From NCBI RefSeq assembly GCF_000417505.1, contig NZ_APHY01000066.1:1-42539 (forward strand): a stretch of DNA of 42,539 nucleotides, in the 5' to 3' direction. The position numbers were made by a program, and so were the translations under genes. Shown piece by piece: positions 7,210-15,055 of this stretch; the stretch's first letter is position 1, and each line of letters starts with the position of its first letter. The notes beneath the pieces are model-generated. The model was not told where the DNA came from and ran no database searches. It saw nothing but the letters and a program-made list of their open reading frames with translations. The stretch is from Megasphaera sp. NM10 (GTDB lineage Bacteria; Bacillota; Negativicutes; Veillonellales; Megasphaeraceae).

Positions 7210-8003
7210 AACCACCGCATAGCGGCCAGGACGGCCGTGACAATCAGGACAGCCGCCATGGCGATGCCGTCCCGATAGGTATAGGACAATTCATTCATCC
7301 GCGTCCGCCCTTCACCGCCGCGGTAGCAGCGGGCTTCCATGGCCGTCGCCAGGTCATCGGCCCGGCGGAAGGCGCTGACGAAGAGCGGTACCAGCAGGGG
7401 GATCATGTTCTTGCCGCGCTGCAAGAGGCTGCCGCTGGTAAAATTGGCACCCCGCGCCGTCTGGGCCTTCATGATGCGGTCCGTTTCTTCCAAAAGGGTC
7501 GGGATGAAGCGCAGGGCAATGGTCATCATCATGGCCAGTTCGTGAGCCGGCACACCGATGCGCTTAAAGGGATTGAGCAGGTGTTCGATGCCGTCGGTCA
7601 GGACGATAGGCGACGTCGTATACGTCAACAGCGACGAAAAGACGATGAGGAAGACCAGGCGGGCCGTCATGAGGGCCCCTTGATACAGGCCTTCTTTGGT
7701 GATGTGGAAAATGCCGTACTGCCAGAGGACATCGCCTGGCGTCGTGAAGATATGGACGCCCATGGTGAAAATGATGATGACCCACAAGGGCTTCAGCGAC
7801 TTGACGATGAACTTCGCCGGCAGGCGGGAAATGGCGAAATTCAAGGCCACGAAGGCCGTGACGATGGCATAGGATGCCAGGGAATGGGCAAAAAAGATGG
7901 CGACGATGAAGATCATCGTAGCGACGATCTTGATGCGCGGATCGAGTTTATGCAAAAAAGACGTGCCAGGAAAATACTGGCCCAAAGTAATATCAGTGAG
8001 CAT
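7206..8003 (-). CDS. ecfT: Energy-coupling factor transporter transmembrane protein EcfT
   Basis: EcfT is the membrane scaffold that links the two ATPases to interchangeable vitamin-binding S components. The 265-aa protein has several membrane helices. Two coupling-helix signatures of the A-R-G type, AQTARGANF and AMEARCYRGG, lie in the second half and contact the ATPases. AGGAGG is 8 bases before the ATG. It overlaps ecfA2 by 11 bases and truA by 4 bases. No S component is encoded in the window, so this is the shared group II type of ECF module that serves S proteins encoded elsewhere. Confidence 0.94.
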   Translation of the reverse strand: MLTDITLGQYFPGTSFLHKLDPRIKIVATMIFIVAIFFAHSLASYAIVTAFVALNFAISRLPAKFIVKSLKPLWVIIIFTMGVHIFTTPGDVLWQYGIFHITKEGLYQGALMTARLVFLIVFSSLLTYTTSPIVLTDGIEHLLNPFKRIGVPAHELAMMMTIALRFIPTLLEETDRIMKAQTARGANFTSGSLLQRGKNMIPLLVPLFVSAFRRADDLATAMEARCYRGGEGRTRMNELSYTYRDGIAMAAVLIVTAVLAAMRWL

Positions 8004-8865
8004 GGCCCTTGCCTCCTTTCAGGCAGTCAAAAATAGCCTGTGCCCCTTCTTCGACCGTCCGTACCCGGTCGTCGACGGCAAAGCCCCGGCCCTGGAGATA
8101 TTGGAGGGCACCCGTTACAGGCGGCACGGACACGCCGGCATCGTGCAGGGCCTGCTGCTGAGTCGCAAAGATGTTCAGCGGTTCGCCGTCGAGGACGATA
8201 TGGCCGTGGGACAAGACCAGGAGGCGGCTGGCCAGGCGGGAAATATCGTCCATGTTGTGCGATACCAAGATGACGGTAATGCCCTTTTCCTGGTGCCAGC
8301 GCTGGATTTCCGAAAAGATTTCCCGCCGGCCGATAGGATCCAGGCCGGCTGACGGTTCGTCCAGGATGAGATACGACGGATGGATGGCGATGACGCCGGC
8401 AATGGCGACGCGGCGCATCTGGCCGCCACTCAGGCGGAACGGCGAACGGTCGGCATAGGTCTTATAATCGAGGCCGACGAAGTCCATGGCTTCTTTGACC
8501 CGTTCTGTGATTTCTTCTTCGCTCAGACCGAAATTGCGCGGCCCGAAGGCGATGTCTTTGGCAATAGTTTCTTCAAAGAGCTGATACTCCGGATACTGGA
8601 AGACCATACCGACTTTATGGCGCACGGCCATGGCTTCTTTCGTCTTCTTGCCGATATCCGTCCCGTCGACGGTCACCGTTCCGGAAGTCGGCTTGATGAG
8701 GCCGTTGAGGATCTGGACCAGCGTCGACTTGCCCGATCCGGTATGACCGATGATGCCGACGAATTCCCCTTCATGGATTTCGACATCTGTATCGTAGAGG
8801 GCCGTCTTTTCAAAAGGCGTCCCGATGCCGTAGGTATAGGTCACGTTGCTTAACTTAATTGACAT
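7993..8865 (-). CDS. ecfA2: ECF transporter ATP-binding protein EcfA2
   Basis: One of two ABC ATPases powering ECF vitamin uptake. Walker A GHTGSGKST, Q-loop FQYPEYQLF, signature LSGGQ, Walker B with DEPSAGLDP and the switch histidine SHNMDD are all intact, so it should hydrolyse ATP. At 290 aa it has the usual extended C-terminus. It overlaps ecfA1 by 16 bases and ecfT by 11, with GGAG 7 bases before its ATG. Confidence 0.94.
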   Translation of the reverse strand: MSIKLSNVTYTYGIGTPFEKTALYDTDVEIHEGEFVGIIGHTGSGKSTLVQILNGLIKPTSGTVTVDGTDIGKKTKEAMAVRHKVGMVFQYPEYQLFEETIAKDIAFGPRNFGLSEEEITERVKEAMDFVGLDYKTYADRSPFRLSGGQMRRVAIAGVIAIHPSYLILDEPSAGLDPIGRREIFSEIQRWHQEKGITVILVSHNMDDISRLASRLLVLSHGHIVLDGEPLNIFATQQQALHDAGVSVPPVTGALQYLQGRGFAVDDRVRTVEEGAQAIFDCLKGGKGHAH

Positions 8866-9689
8866 AATGCATCTCCTAATTCTTCCTCGGTAATGATGGA
8901 GTCCGGCAGGTCGAGGCCTTTCTGGCGCAGCCGTTCGGCCAGTTCCGCCGCTACCGGTACGTCGAGGCCCATGGCCTTCAGCTCTTTGACGTGCGTAAAG
9001 ACGTCACGCGGCGCCCCGTCCATCTTCAGTTCGGCCTGGTCGACGACGACGACCCGGTCGGCCTGGACGGCTTCTTCCATGAAATGGGTGATGATGATGA
9101 TGGTAATGCCTTCGTCATGGAGCTGGTGGAGCGTATCCATGACTTCCTTGCGGCCGACAGGGTCGAGCATGGCCGTCGGTTCGTCGAGGACGATGCAGTC
9201 GCACTGCATGGCCAGGATACCGGCAATGGCGACGCGCTGTTTCTGGCCGCCGCTCAGGAGGTGCGGTCCGTGCTTGGCATAAATGGTCATGTTGACGCGG
9301 CGCAGGGCATCGCTGACGCGGGTCTTGATCTCGTCCGACGGGACGCCGAGGTTTTCCGGGCCAAAGGCCACGTCTTCTTTGACGACGGCGGCGACGATCT
9401 GGTTATCCGGATTCTGGAAGACCATGCCGACGTGCTGGCGTATCTTCCAGATATTGTCGGGGTCATCGGTCCGCATGCCGCAGACTTCACACGTGCCGGA
9501 CGTCGGCGTCAGGAGGACGTTGAAATGCTTGGCCAGCGTCGACTTGCCCGAACCGTTGGTCCCGATGATGGCGACGAACTCGCCCTTGCCGATTTCCAGG
9601 GAAATATCCTTCAAAGCATAGACCACCTTGCCGTCTTCGTCTTCATAGGTATGGCTGAGATGATCCGTTTTTATCATAGGTTCTGTCAT
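8850..9689 (-). CDS. ecfA1: ECF transporter ATP-binding protein EcfA1
   Basis: The partner ATPase of EcfA2. Walker A GTNGSGKST, Q-loop FQNPDNQIV, signature LLSGGQ, Walker B/D-loop DEPTAMLDP and switch ITHFMEEA are conserved. The FQNPDNQ versus FQYPEYQ difference between the two ATPases is the usual way to tell A1 from A2. GGAG lies 8 bases before the ATG. Only 24 bases separate it from the end of feoB, suggesting read-through from the iron operon. Confidence 0.93.
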   Translation of the reverse strand: MTEPMIKTDHLSHTYEDEDGKVVYALKDISLEIGKGEFVAIIGTNGSGKSTLAKHFNVLLTPTSGTCEVCGMRTDDPDNIWKIRQHVGMVFQNPDNQIVAAVVKEDVAFGPENLGVPSDEIKTRVSDALRRVNMTIYAKHGPHLLSGGQKQRVAIAGILAMQCDCIVLDEPTAMLDPVGRKEVMDTLHQLHDEGITIIIITHFMEEAVQADRVVVVDQAELKMDGAPRDVFTHVKELKAMGLDVPVAAELAERLRQKGLDLPDSIITEEELGDALCQLS

Positions 9690-9713
9690 ACTGCACTCCT
9701 TAGTTATTAGTGA

Positions 9714-11818
9714 TTAAAAAATCCGACTTCCGATCTGATAGACGACGAAGGTCAGGACCCAGGCAACGGCAATCTGGAAACAGACGGAGAAAGCCGTCCA
9801 CTTCCAGCTGTGCGATTCGGCGTGGATCGTGGCTATCGTGGCGGCACAGGGAATATAGAGCAGCGAGAAGAGCATCATGCAGTAGGCATTGAGCTGAGTA
9901 AAGCCGCCTTGGCTCATCATAGAGCCAAAGCCGCCAGGGCTGCCGGAGAATTGATGTTGACGCCATCGAAGAGGACGGCGAAACTGGATACGACGACTTC
10001 CTTGGCCGAAATGCCAGCGATGAGGGCCAGACAGATCTGCCAGTACCCCAGGCCGATGGGCGCAAAGAAAGGCACGATGGCCTTGCCGATGATGGCCCCG
10101 AAACTGTCGGCCATATCGCCATAGCCGGCAGGGCCGAAGTTGAGGATGAACCACATGAGGATGGAAGCGGCAAAGATGACTGTACCGGCACGGCTCAGGT
10201 AATCCTTGATTTTTTCCCAGACATAGACGTAGACCGTATGGGCACTGGGCCGCTTATATTCCGGCAGCTCGATGAGCAGGTCGTTTTCCTTTTTCTCATG
10301 ACTGAAGAGATTCATCGCCTTCAGGGCTGCCAGGGCGACGACGATGCCGATGAGGTACATGGAATAGGCGACAATCATGGCATTGTGCGGGAAGAACATG
10401 CCCGAAAAGAGGATGTAAATGGGCAGGCGGGCACTGCAGGACATGAAAGGCGTAACCAGCATCGTCCGATAGCGGTCGCGTTTATCCTCCAGAGCACGCG
10501 ACGCCATGATGGCCGGCACACTGCAACCAAAGCCGAGGATCATGGGGATGAAGGCCCGGCCCGACAAACCCAAACGGTTCATGATATCGTTCATGACATA
10601 GGCCACGCGGGACATGTAACCGCTGTCTTCCAGGATGGCCAGGGCAAAGAAGAGGATACAGATGTTGGGCAAAAAGGTCAGGATGCCGCCGACGCCGGCG
10701 ATGATGCCATCACAGACCAGGGAAATGAGCATATCGTCAGCCCCCAGCGAAGTCAGGCCGCCTTCAGCCAGGGCCGATAAAGTATCAATGGAGCCCTGGA
10801 AGGAATCCTGGACCATATCGCCGATGAAGAAAGTCAGGAAAAAGACGATGGCCATGATGGCCAGGAAGATGGGGATGCCCAGCCATTTATCGGTCAAGTA
10901 GCGGTCGACGGAATCCGTTGCCGCTGCTTTCGACGCCTGGTTGACGACGACTTCATGGATGATTTCTTCGATGAAGGCATATTTTTCGGTGATGATATCC
11001 GTTTCATAACTGCGGTCCAGGACGTGATGGACGTCGTCGACGGGATACTTGGCCGTAATTTCCGGGTCCCTTTCGATGAGCTTCAGCGCATGCCAGCGGT
11101 GATTGTACAAATCGGGATATTTGTCATGCAGGAGCTGGCGCACGGCGTCGATGCGGTCTTCCATGGCGTCGCTGTAGACCATGGCGAATTCACTGTGATG
11201 ATTATGCTGATGATGGGTATGGTCTGAATGGTTGTGGATGAGCCGATCCGGGTGGACGTGGTCCTTGTGGTGCACGGCCGCATGGAGCAGGACGCTCAGG
11301 CCGCGGCGCTTCAGGGCCGATACGGGGATGACCGGCACGCCGAGCATTTCCGGCAGGCGGTGCAAGTCGATTTCCATGCCCCGTTTTTCGACGATGTCCA
11401 TCATGTTCAAGGCGACGACGACGGGTTTCCCCAGTTCCAGGAGCTGCAAGGTCAGGTAGAGATTGCGTTCCAGCGCCGACGCGTCGATGACATCGACGAT
11501 GACGTCGACATCGTCACTGAGGATGAAATTCCGCGAAACCTGTTCTTCCATGGTGTACGACGTCAAGCTGTACGTCCCGGGCAGGTCGACGAGATGAATG
11601 TGATAGCCGTGGGCATTGATGGCGCCTTCAACTTTTTCGACGGTAACGCCGGGCCAGTTGGCGACCTTGAGGTTGGCCCCCGTATAGGCGTTGAACAGCG
11701 TCGTCTTGCCGCAGTTCGGATTGCCGATGAAAGCGACGGTCATTTCCTTTTTTTCAGCCTTGACCGGTGCCTTCTGGACCTGCGGCTGGCCAGCCTTTAT
11801 TTTTACTTCGCTAGTCAT
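9714..11818 (-). CDS. feoB: Ferrous iron transport GTPase FeoB, one-base frameshift near the C-terminus
   Basis: FeoB imports Fe2+ through the inner membrane. The G domain shows G1 GNPNCGKT (32-39), G3 DLPG (78-81) and G4 NMMD (138-141). Gate/nucleoside-recognition membrane repeats follow. A His-rich stretch at residues 179-208 has 13 histidines in 30 residues between the G domain and the helical linker. The long frame ends early at 9917 with ALAAL; one base added at about 9930-9935 joins it to a frame ending GFTQLNAYCMMLFSLLYIPC and a last membrane helix, restoring 701 aa, the normal FeoB length. The ATG overlaps the feoA stop by 8 bases. Confidence 0.88.
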
Positions 11819-12041
11819 GGTCTTTCCCCCTTATGCCGATATGCGACGAAATGCCCTTGCCCAAGGCCAGGCGGGTGCTGCGCATCTTGATGATGACCGT
11901 CCCTTCGTTCTTATTATTGAGCACGGAGATTTCCGTCCCTTCAATCATGCCCAGGGCCTGGAGGCGCTTTTCCGTCTGGTCCGGCAAATCCAATGTTTCG
12001 ATGATATAGTCGTGTCCGATTTTTCCTTCTGCTAAGGTCAT
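11811..12041 (-). CDS. feoA: Ferrous iron transport protein FeoA
   Basis: A 76-aa SH3-like protein of the FeoA family, the small cytoplasmic partner of FeoB. Family pattern LQALGMIEGTEISVL and the C-terminal LALGKGISSHIGI (a metal-repressor-like beta barrel) are present. It starts 11 bases after the DUF805 gene and overlaps feoB by 8 bases, so the three are co-transcribed. Confidence 0.92.
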   Translation of the reverse strand: MTLAEGKIGHDYIIETLDLPDQTEKRLQALGMIEGTEISVLNNKNEGTVIIKMRSTRLALGKGISSHIGIRGKDHD

Positions 12042-12052
12042 GCTACCGCCCC

Positions 12053-12610
12053 CTATCGTGCCCGTTCCGGACCGTAAGCGTTATCGCCGGACGTCCCCTT
12101 GACCGTGAACAAGCCTAAATAGGATACAGCCATGATCGACTGGGCTGCCGTCGCCGCCGTATCCTGTCCCAGGACGGGCAGGACATAGCTGGCCAGGTAA
12201 CAAATGAAGGGAACGGCAAACATGAGGCCGGGCTTATTGATGTCGTGACAGCGCCGGACGCCCAGGGAAATCTGGGACCAAATAGCCGGAATGGACAGCA
12301 GAACGAAGATGATACCGAAGATGATGGCATATTCCATATGATTGATTAAAATAGATTCGACGATCTTGCTGTAGAGGATGATGGAAAACATGAACTGGGC
12401 GAACATCAAGATCAGCGTCCGGAAAATAAAAGGCCGGCGCTGGATGCGGCCGGTAAAGCGGAAATACTTGGCCTTCAGATCGGCAAAGTCGCGGAAACTG
12501 ACCAGGCTGTTTTCACTGCCCGGACCGACAGGCATGGCAAAGCCGCGATGGATACGTGCCGATTGGCGGGACCGCTTCTTCAATTTAATTTTTTGATTGC
12601 GTTGAGACAC
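12053..12610 (-). CDS. DUF805 family membrane protein
   Basis: The 185-aa protein begins with a basic segment, then FRFTGRIQRRPF, about four membrane helices, RRCHDINKPG and a final KGTSGDNAYGP: the characteristic DUF805 motifs. Function of the family is unknown. The start is GTG, fixed by GGAGG exactly 8 bases upstream. It is the first gene of the feo-ecf unit, which is unusual company, and the palindrome at 12627-12645 probably regulates the whole operon. Confidence 0.8.
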   Translation of the reverse strand: MSQRNQKIKLKKRSRQSARIHRGFAMPVGPGSENSLVSFRDFADLKAKYFRFTGRIQRRPFIFRTLILMFAQFMFSIILYSKIVESILINHMEYAIIFGIIFVLLSIPAIWSQISLGVRRCHDINKPGLMFAVPFICYLASYVLPVLGQDTAATAAQSIMAVSYLGLFTVKGTSGDNAYGPERAR

Positions 12611-12626
12611 AACGATTACCTCCTAT

Positions 12627-12645
12627 AAAATACTCTTAGTATTAT
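12627..12645. promoter_or_regulatory. Near-perfect palindrome at the feo operon promoter, candidate metal-repressor operator
   Basis: AAAATACT-CTT-AGTATTAT has arms matching at 7 of 8 positions. It covers the end of the -10 element and the presumed start point of the minus-strand promoter. Fur- and DtxR-type repressors bind AT-rich palindromes of this size at feo promoters, but the sequence matches neither consensus closely. Confidence 0.4.
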
Positions 12646-12672
12646 CCTACTATATTCATGGCCTCGATTCAA
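12644..12672 (-). promoter_or_regulatory. Candidate promoter of the DUF805-feoAB operon
   Basis: TTGAAT (12667-12672), 17 bases, TAGGAT (12644-12649) on the minus strand; 4 of 6 consensus bases in each element. Confidence 0.4.
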
Positions 12673-12690
12673 TTCATTTCCGGCAAAATA

Positions 12691-12699
12691 TGCTATAAT
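12691..12699 (+). promoter_or_regulatory. Extended -10 promoter of the acidic protein gene
   Basis: TGCTATAAT is a TGn-extended -10 element 28 bases before the ATG; no good -35 is visible. Confidence 0.45.
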
Positions 12700-12726
12700 A
12701 GAAAAAATTACTTCAAGGAGGTCCTT

Positions 12727-13188
12727 ATGGAATCTACTGTCTTTACGAATCTGCGCGGCTCTGAAGGAGCCCTGACCTTTAATTTTTTCTGTGAATCCCT
12801 GATCACGTCGCTCCACACCTTGACGCACGTCATGGAAGACGCCGGCCTTGCCGTTCCGGACAACGTCGGCGACATTGCCGATGCCTTGGGAGAAATGGGC
12901 AGCCACCTCATGGAAGACTACCAGCGCGGCGAGCTCGACTTAGGCCGCTTCAAAGATGAAATCCTCGACTTCTACGACCTCAACTTCGCCGTCAACGACG
13001 CCCTGGCCTTGGCCATCATGAGCCATGACGACCTGCAGTATTACTACTACGTCTATATGCAGGGCCTGTACATCTTCTTCCCCAACATGATGGAAGCCTT
13101 CAACGCCGACATCGACGACGCCAAGATCATCCCCTTCCTGGACGAACTGGCCAACGAATTCCGCCAGCTCGCCGGCAGCGGATTGTGA
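12727..13188 (+). CDS. Acidic protein of unknown function
   Basis: A 153-aa protein, start ATG at 12727 set by AAGGAGG (12715-12721). It is very acidic (runs such as DADIDDAK, ELDLGRFKDE) and rich in aromatic residues (YYYYVYMQGLYIFF). It looks all-helical and soluble, without signal peptide or membrane helix. I do not recognise the family. It stands alone, divergent from the feo operon across a short shared regulatory region, and ends before a block of intergenic repeats. Confidence 0.7.
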   Translation: MESTVFTNLRGSEGALTFNFFCESLITSLHTLTHVMEDAGLAVPDNVGDIADALGEMGSHLMEDYQRGELDLGRFKDEILDFYDLNFAVNDALALAIMSHDDLQYYYYVYMQGLYIFFPNMMEAFNADIDDAKIIPFLDELANEFRQLAGSGL

Positions 13189-13201
13189 TGGCGTCTGTGG
13201 C

Positions 13202-13290
13202 CTAGTGGCTCGTGGTTGCGGCCCGTTGTGGGAATCCCGCCATCGGCATCCGTAGGGGCGACCACGTGGGGCGCCCGCCATGGGGATCCC
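13202..13290 (+). repeat. Heptamers plus GTAGGGG hairpin module
   Basis: CTAGTGG, CTCGTGG and TTGCGGC (13202-13222) are in 7-bp register. GTAGGGGCGACC at about 13250 begins a GC-rich imperfect hairpin ending GGGCGCCCGCC. The phrase ATCCCGCCA occurs twice in the region. Together with the next two entries this fills the 267-base gap 13189-13455, which has no gene. Confidence 0.6.
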
Positions 13291-13303
13291 GCCAACCTGA
13301 TTC

Positions 13304-13341
13304 AAAAAAAGGGGCTGTCGCACGTACGACAGCCCCTTTTT
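13304..13341. terminator. Bidirectional terminator, GCTGTC/GACAGC family
   Basis: GGGGCTGTCG (13311-13320), loop CACGTA, CGACAGCCCC (13327-13336), A7 before and T5 after. It serves the acidic protein gene on the plus strand. Confidence 0.88.
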
Positions 13342-13446
13342 AGGGTTAGCAGCTAGTGGCTAGTGGTTAGGGGATGGCTTTAAATTTAAAGGTTTTCTCT
13401 GACAACTACAAGCTCCGTACTACAAACCATACTCGCATGATGGCAG
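13339..13446. repeat. Full composite intergenic element: heptamers, AT-rich core, inverted heptamers, GATGGCAG module
   Basis: Left arm heptamers TTTAGGG, TTAGCAG, CTAGTGG, CTAGTGG, TTAGGGG (13339-13373). Core GATGGCTTTAAATTTAAA (about 13373-13390). Right arm read on the minus strand GTTTGTA, GTACGGA, GCTTGTA, GTTGTC (13427 back to 13401). Then CATGATGGCAG (13436-13446). The same order of modules occurs at 16396-16523 and 39318-39441. Confidence 0.75.
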
Positions 13447-13455
13447 GCCAACGCC

Positions 13456-14283
13456 CTACAGGATGAAGAAGTAGACGAAGGAAATGACGGCTACGACGAA
13501 ACGGTAGTAGGCAAAGGATGCCAGCGTCGACTTGTTCATGAATTTCAGGAACCAGAGGACCGAGATGTAGGCGACGATGAAGGCCGTAATGAAGCCGATG
13601 ACGATCATGACCAGGTCGTTGCCGCTGAGGTCGCTCAGGCTCTTCAAGAGGTCATAGAAACAGGCGACGATCATGACCGGTACGGCGATGATGAAGGAAA
13701 AGTCAGCTGCTGCTTTCCGGCTGAGGCCCAGGAAAAGGCCGCCGGCAATGGTCGAACCGGAACGGGAAAAGCCGGGCCATAAGGCCAGGATCTGGAACAT
13801 GCCCGTCAGGAAGGCCTGGGCAATAGTCATCTTTTCGACGTCGTTACAGACCGTCTTGGTATGGGACTTTTCAGCGACGAGCATGAAGATACCACCGATG
13901 ATGAGGCCGATGATGACCGTCCCTGCCGAAAAGAGATAGGTCTTGATGGCGTGGTGGGCCAGATAGCCGATGCCCATGACCGGCACGATGCCGGCTGCGA
14001 CGTGGGCCAGGGTCAGTCCCGTATCGGTGCGGAACCAGTTTTCCCGGCGGAAGAGGTCCCAGCAGCGGTACTGATGGAGCATGCGGATGAACTTCTCTTT
14101 ATAAATGACGATGACCGACAAGATAGCGCCGAGCTGGATGAAGACTTCAAAGACGCTGGCCCGGGGACCGGTAAAGCCGAGCATATCGCCGACGAGAATC
14201 ATATGGCCTGTCGATGAAACTGGCAAATATTCCGTGACCCCTTCGACGATACCCAGGATGACGGCAATAATATAATCACTCAT
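13456..14283 (-). CDS. uppP: Undecaprenyl-diphosphatase UppP (BacA)
   Basis: UppP recycles the cell-wall lipid carrier by removing one phosphate from undecaprenyl diphosphate at the outer face of the membrane, and high levels give bacitracin resistance. The 275-aa protein has the two catalytic motifs: EGVTEYLPVSSTGHMIL near the N-terminus and GFSRSGSTI in the middle, within about eight membrane helices. The ATG at 14283 follows GGAG; the reading frame extends further upstream but without an RBS. Confidence 0.95.
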   Translation of the reverse strand: MSDYIIAVILGIVEGVTEYLPVSSTGHMILVGDMLGFTGPRASVFEVFIQLGAILSVIVIYKEKFIRMLHQYRCWDLFRRENWFRTDTGLTLAHVAAGIVPVMGIGYLAHHAIKTYLFSAGTVIIGLIIGGIFMLVAEKSHTKTVCNDVEKMTIAQAFLTGMFQILALWPGFSRSGSTIAGGLFLGLSRKAAADFSFIIAVPVMIVACFYDLLKSLSDLSGNDLVMIVIGFITAFIVAYISVLWFLKFMNKSTLASFAYYRFVVAVISFVYFFIL

Positions 14284-14338
14284 GTTTTTAACTCCTTTTC
14301 GCTGAATACCTGATGAAATGTTTACAACAATACTAGAA

Positions 14339-14347
14339 AGTATACCA
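14339..14347 (-). promoter_or_regulatory. Extended -10 promoter of uppP
   Basis: TGGTATACT on the minus strand is a TGn-extended -10. The upstream -35 position falls in the T-tract of the preceding terminator. Confidence 0.4.
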
Positions 14348-14358
14348 CAATGGCAGGT

Positions 14359-14408
14359 AAAAAAAAAAGTGCTGCCGCGCAAAGAGCTTTTCTTTGCGGG
14401 ACAGCACT
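14359..14408 (-). terminator. Terminator of the BrxF-like gene
   Basis: Long stem AGTGCTGTCCCGCAAAGA against its partner ending CGGCAGCACT, then T10 on the minus strand. Confidence 0.88.
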
Positions 14409-14475
14409 CATTCTAACAAGTATCTATGAAAAAACGATTGCGAAAAAATAACGAATCTTTAAATTACGCCTATTT

Positions 14476-14943
14476 TTATTCGTCGAGGCAAATGACGTGA
14501 TTCGGGTTATCGATGACGAATTTAGCATATTTCGGATCGCCATTGTGTTCAAAATACAAAGTATTGCCTTCCAGGCTGCCGCGCCAGCTGACGATAATCG
14601 GGCATTCGCGGCTCAACTTCTTCAGCATCGCTACGGGGTCGAGGTTCAGGATCGGTGCGAACAGGAATTCAACATTATCAATCATGACAACACGGGCATT
14701 GAGACGATGAATGGCTGCCGACACCAGGGCAATGGCCTTATCCGGGCGGTCAGCGCGGGGGATTTCCAGGAATTCGTCATCAAAGAGTTCCCGGGCTTCA
14801 CAGATTTTCCAGCCATCCTGGAATGTCAGTTCACGAATCAAGCTGCTCTTGCCGGAACCGGGTCCGCCAATGAGAATCAACAATTTTTCATCGTCCTGGG
14901 CAATGTACTTCCACCGTTTTAAAACATCTGCATCTGTAACCAT
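14476..14943 (-). CDS. Small P-loop protein resembling BREX-3 BrxF
   Basis: A 155-aa protein with Walker A GGPGSGKS (26-33) and Walker B VVMIDN (85-90). After Walker B it reads NVEFLFAPILNLDPVAMLKK, then LSRECPIIVSWRG and HNGDPKYAKF. From memory this pattern (DN-E-LF-p-L-LDP-LL-LSR...W-G...HP-Y) is that of BrxF, the small P-loop component of BREX type 3 phage defence; I could not run a search. No other BREX gene is nearby. The start is ATG at 14943, after AAGGTG, rather than GTG at 14952. TTTACT-18-TATAAT lies upstream and a strong terminator follows, so it is a one-gene unit. Confidence 0.6.
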   Translation of the reverse strand: MVTDADVLKRWKYIAQDDEKLLILIGGPGSGKSSLIRELTFQDGWKICEARELFDDEFLEIPRADRPDKAIALVSAAIHRLNARVVMIDNVEFLFAPILNLDPVAMLKKLSRECPIIVSWRGSLEGNTLYFEHNGDPKYAKFVIDNPNHVICLDE

Positions 14944-14978
14944 GAAAATCACCTTCGTTTTCTTATATTATTTATTTT

Positions 14979-15008
14979 ATTATACCTAACTTTCATCATA
15001 TAAGTAAA
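14979..15008 (-). promoter_or_regulatory. Promoter of the BrxF-like gene
   Basis: TTTACT (15003-15008), 18 bases, TATAAT (14979-14984) on the minus strand. Confidence 0.45.
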
Positions 15009-15055
15009 GCATTTTTGCTATTTTATTTTGACATATGACAAAACAATATGTATCA

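Noticed and set aside
12053-12610. An ECF S component for the EcfAAT module
   Set aside because: Motifs are those of DUF805, not of BioY, RibU, ThiT or similar S proteins.
14476-14943. A complete BREX defence system
   Set aside because: Only a BrxF-like protein is present; all neighbours are housekeeping or envelope genes.
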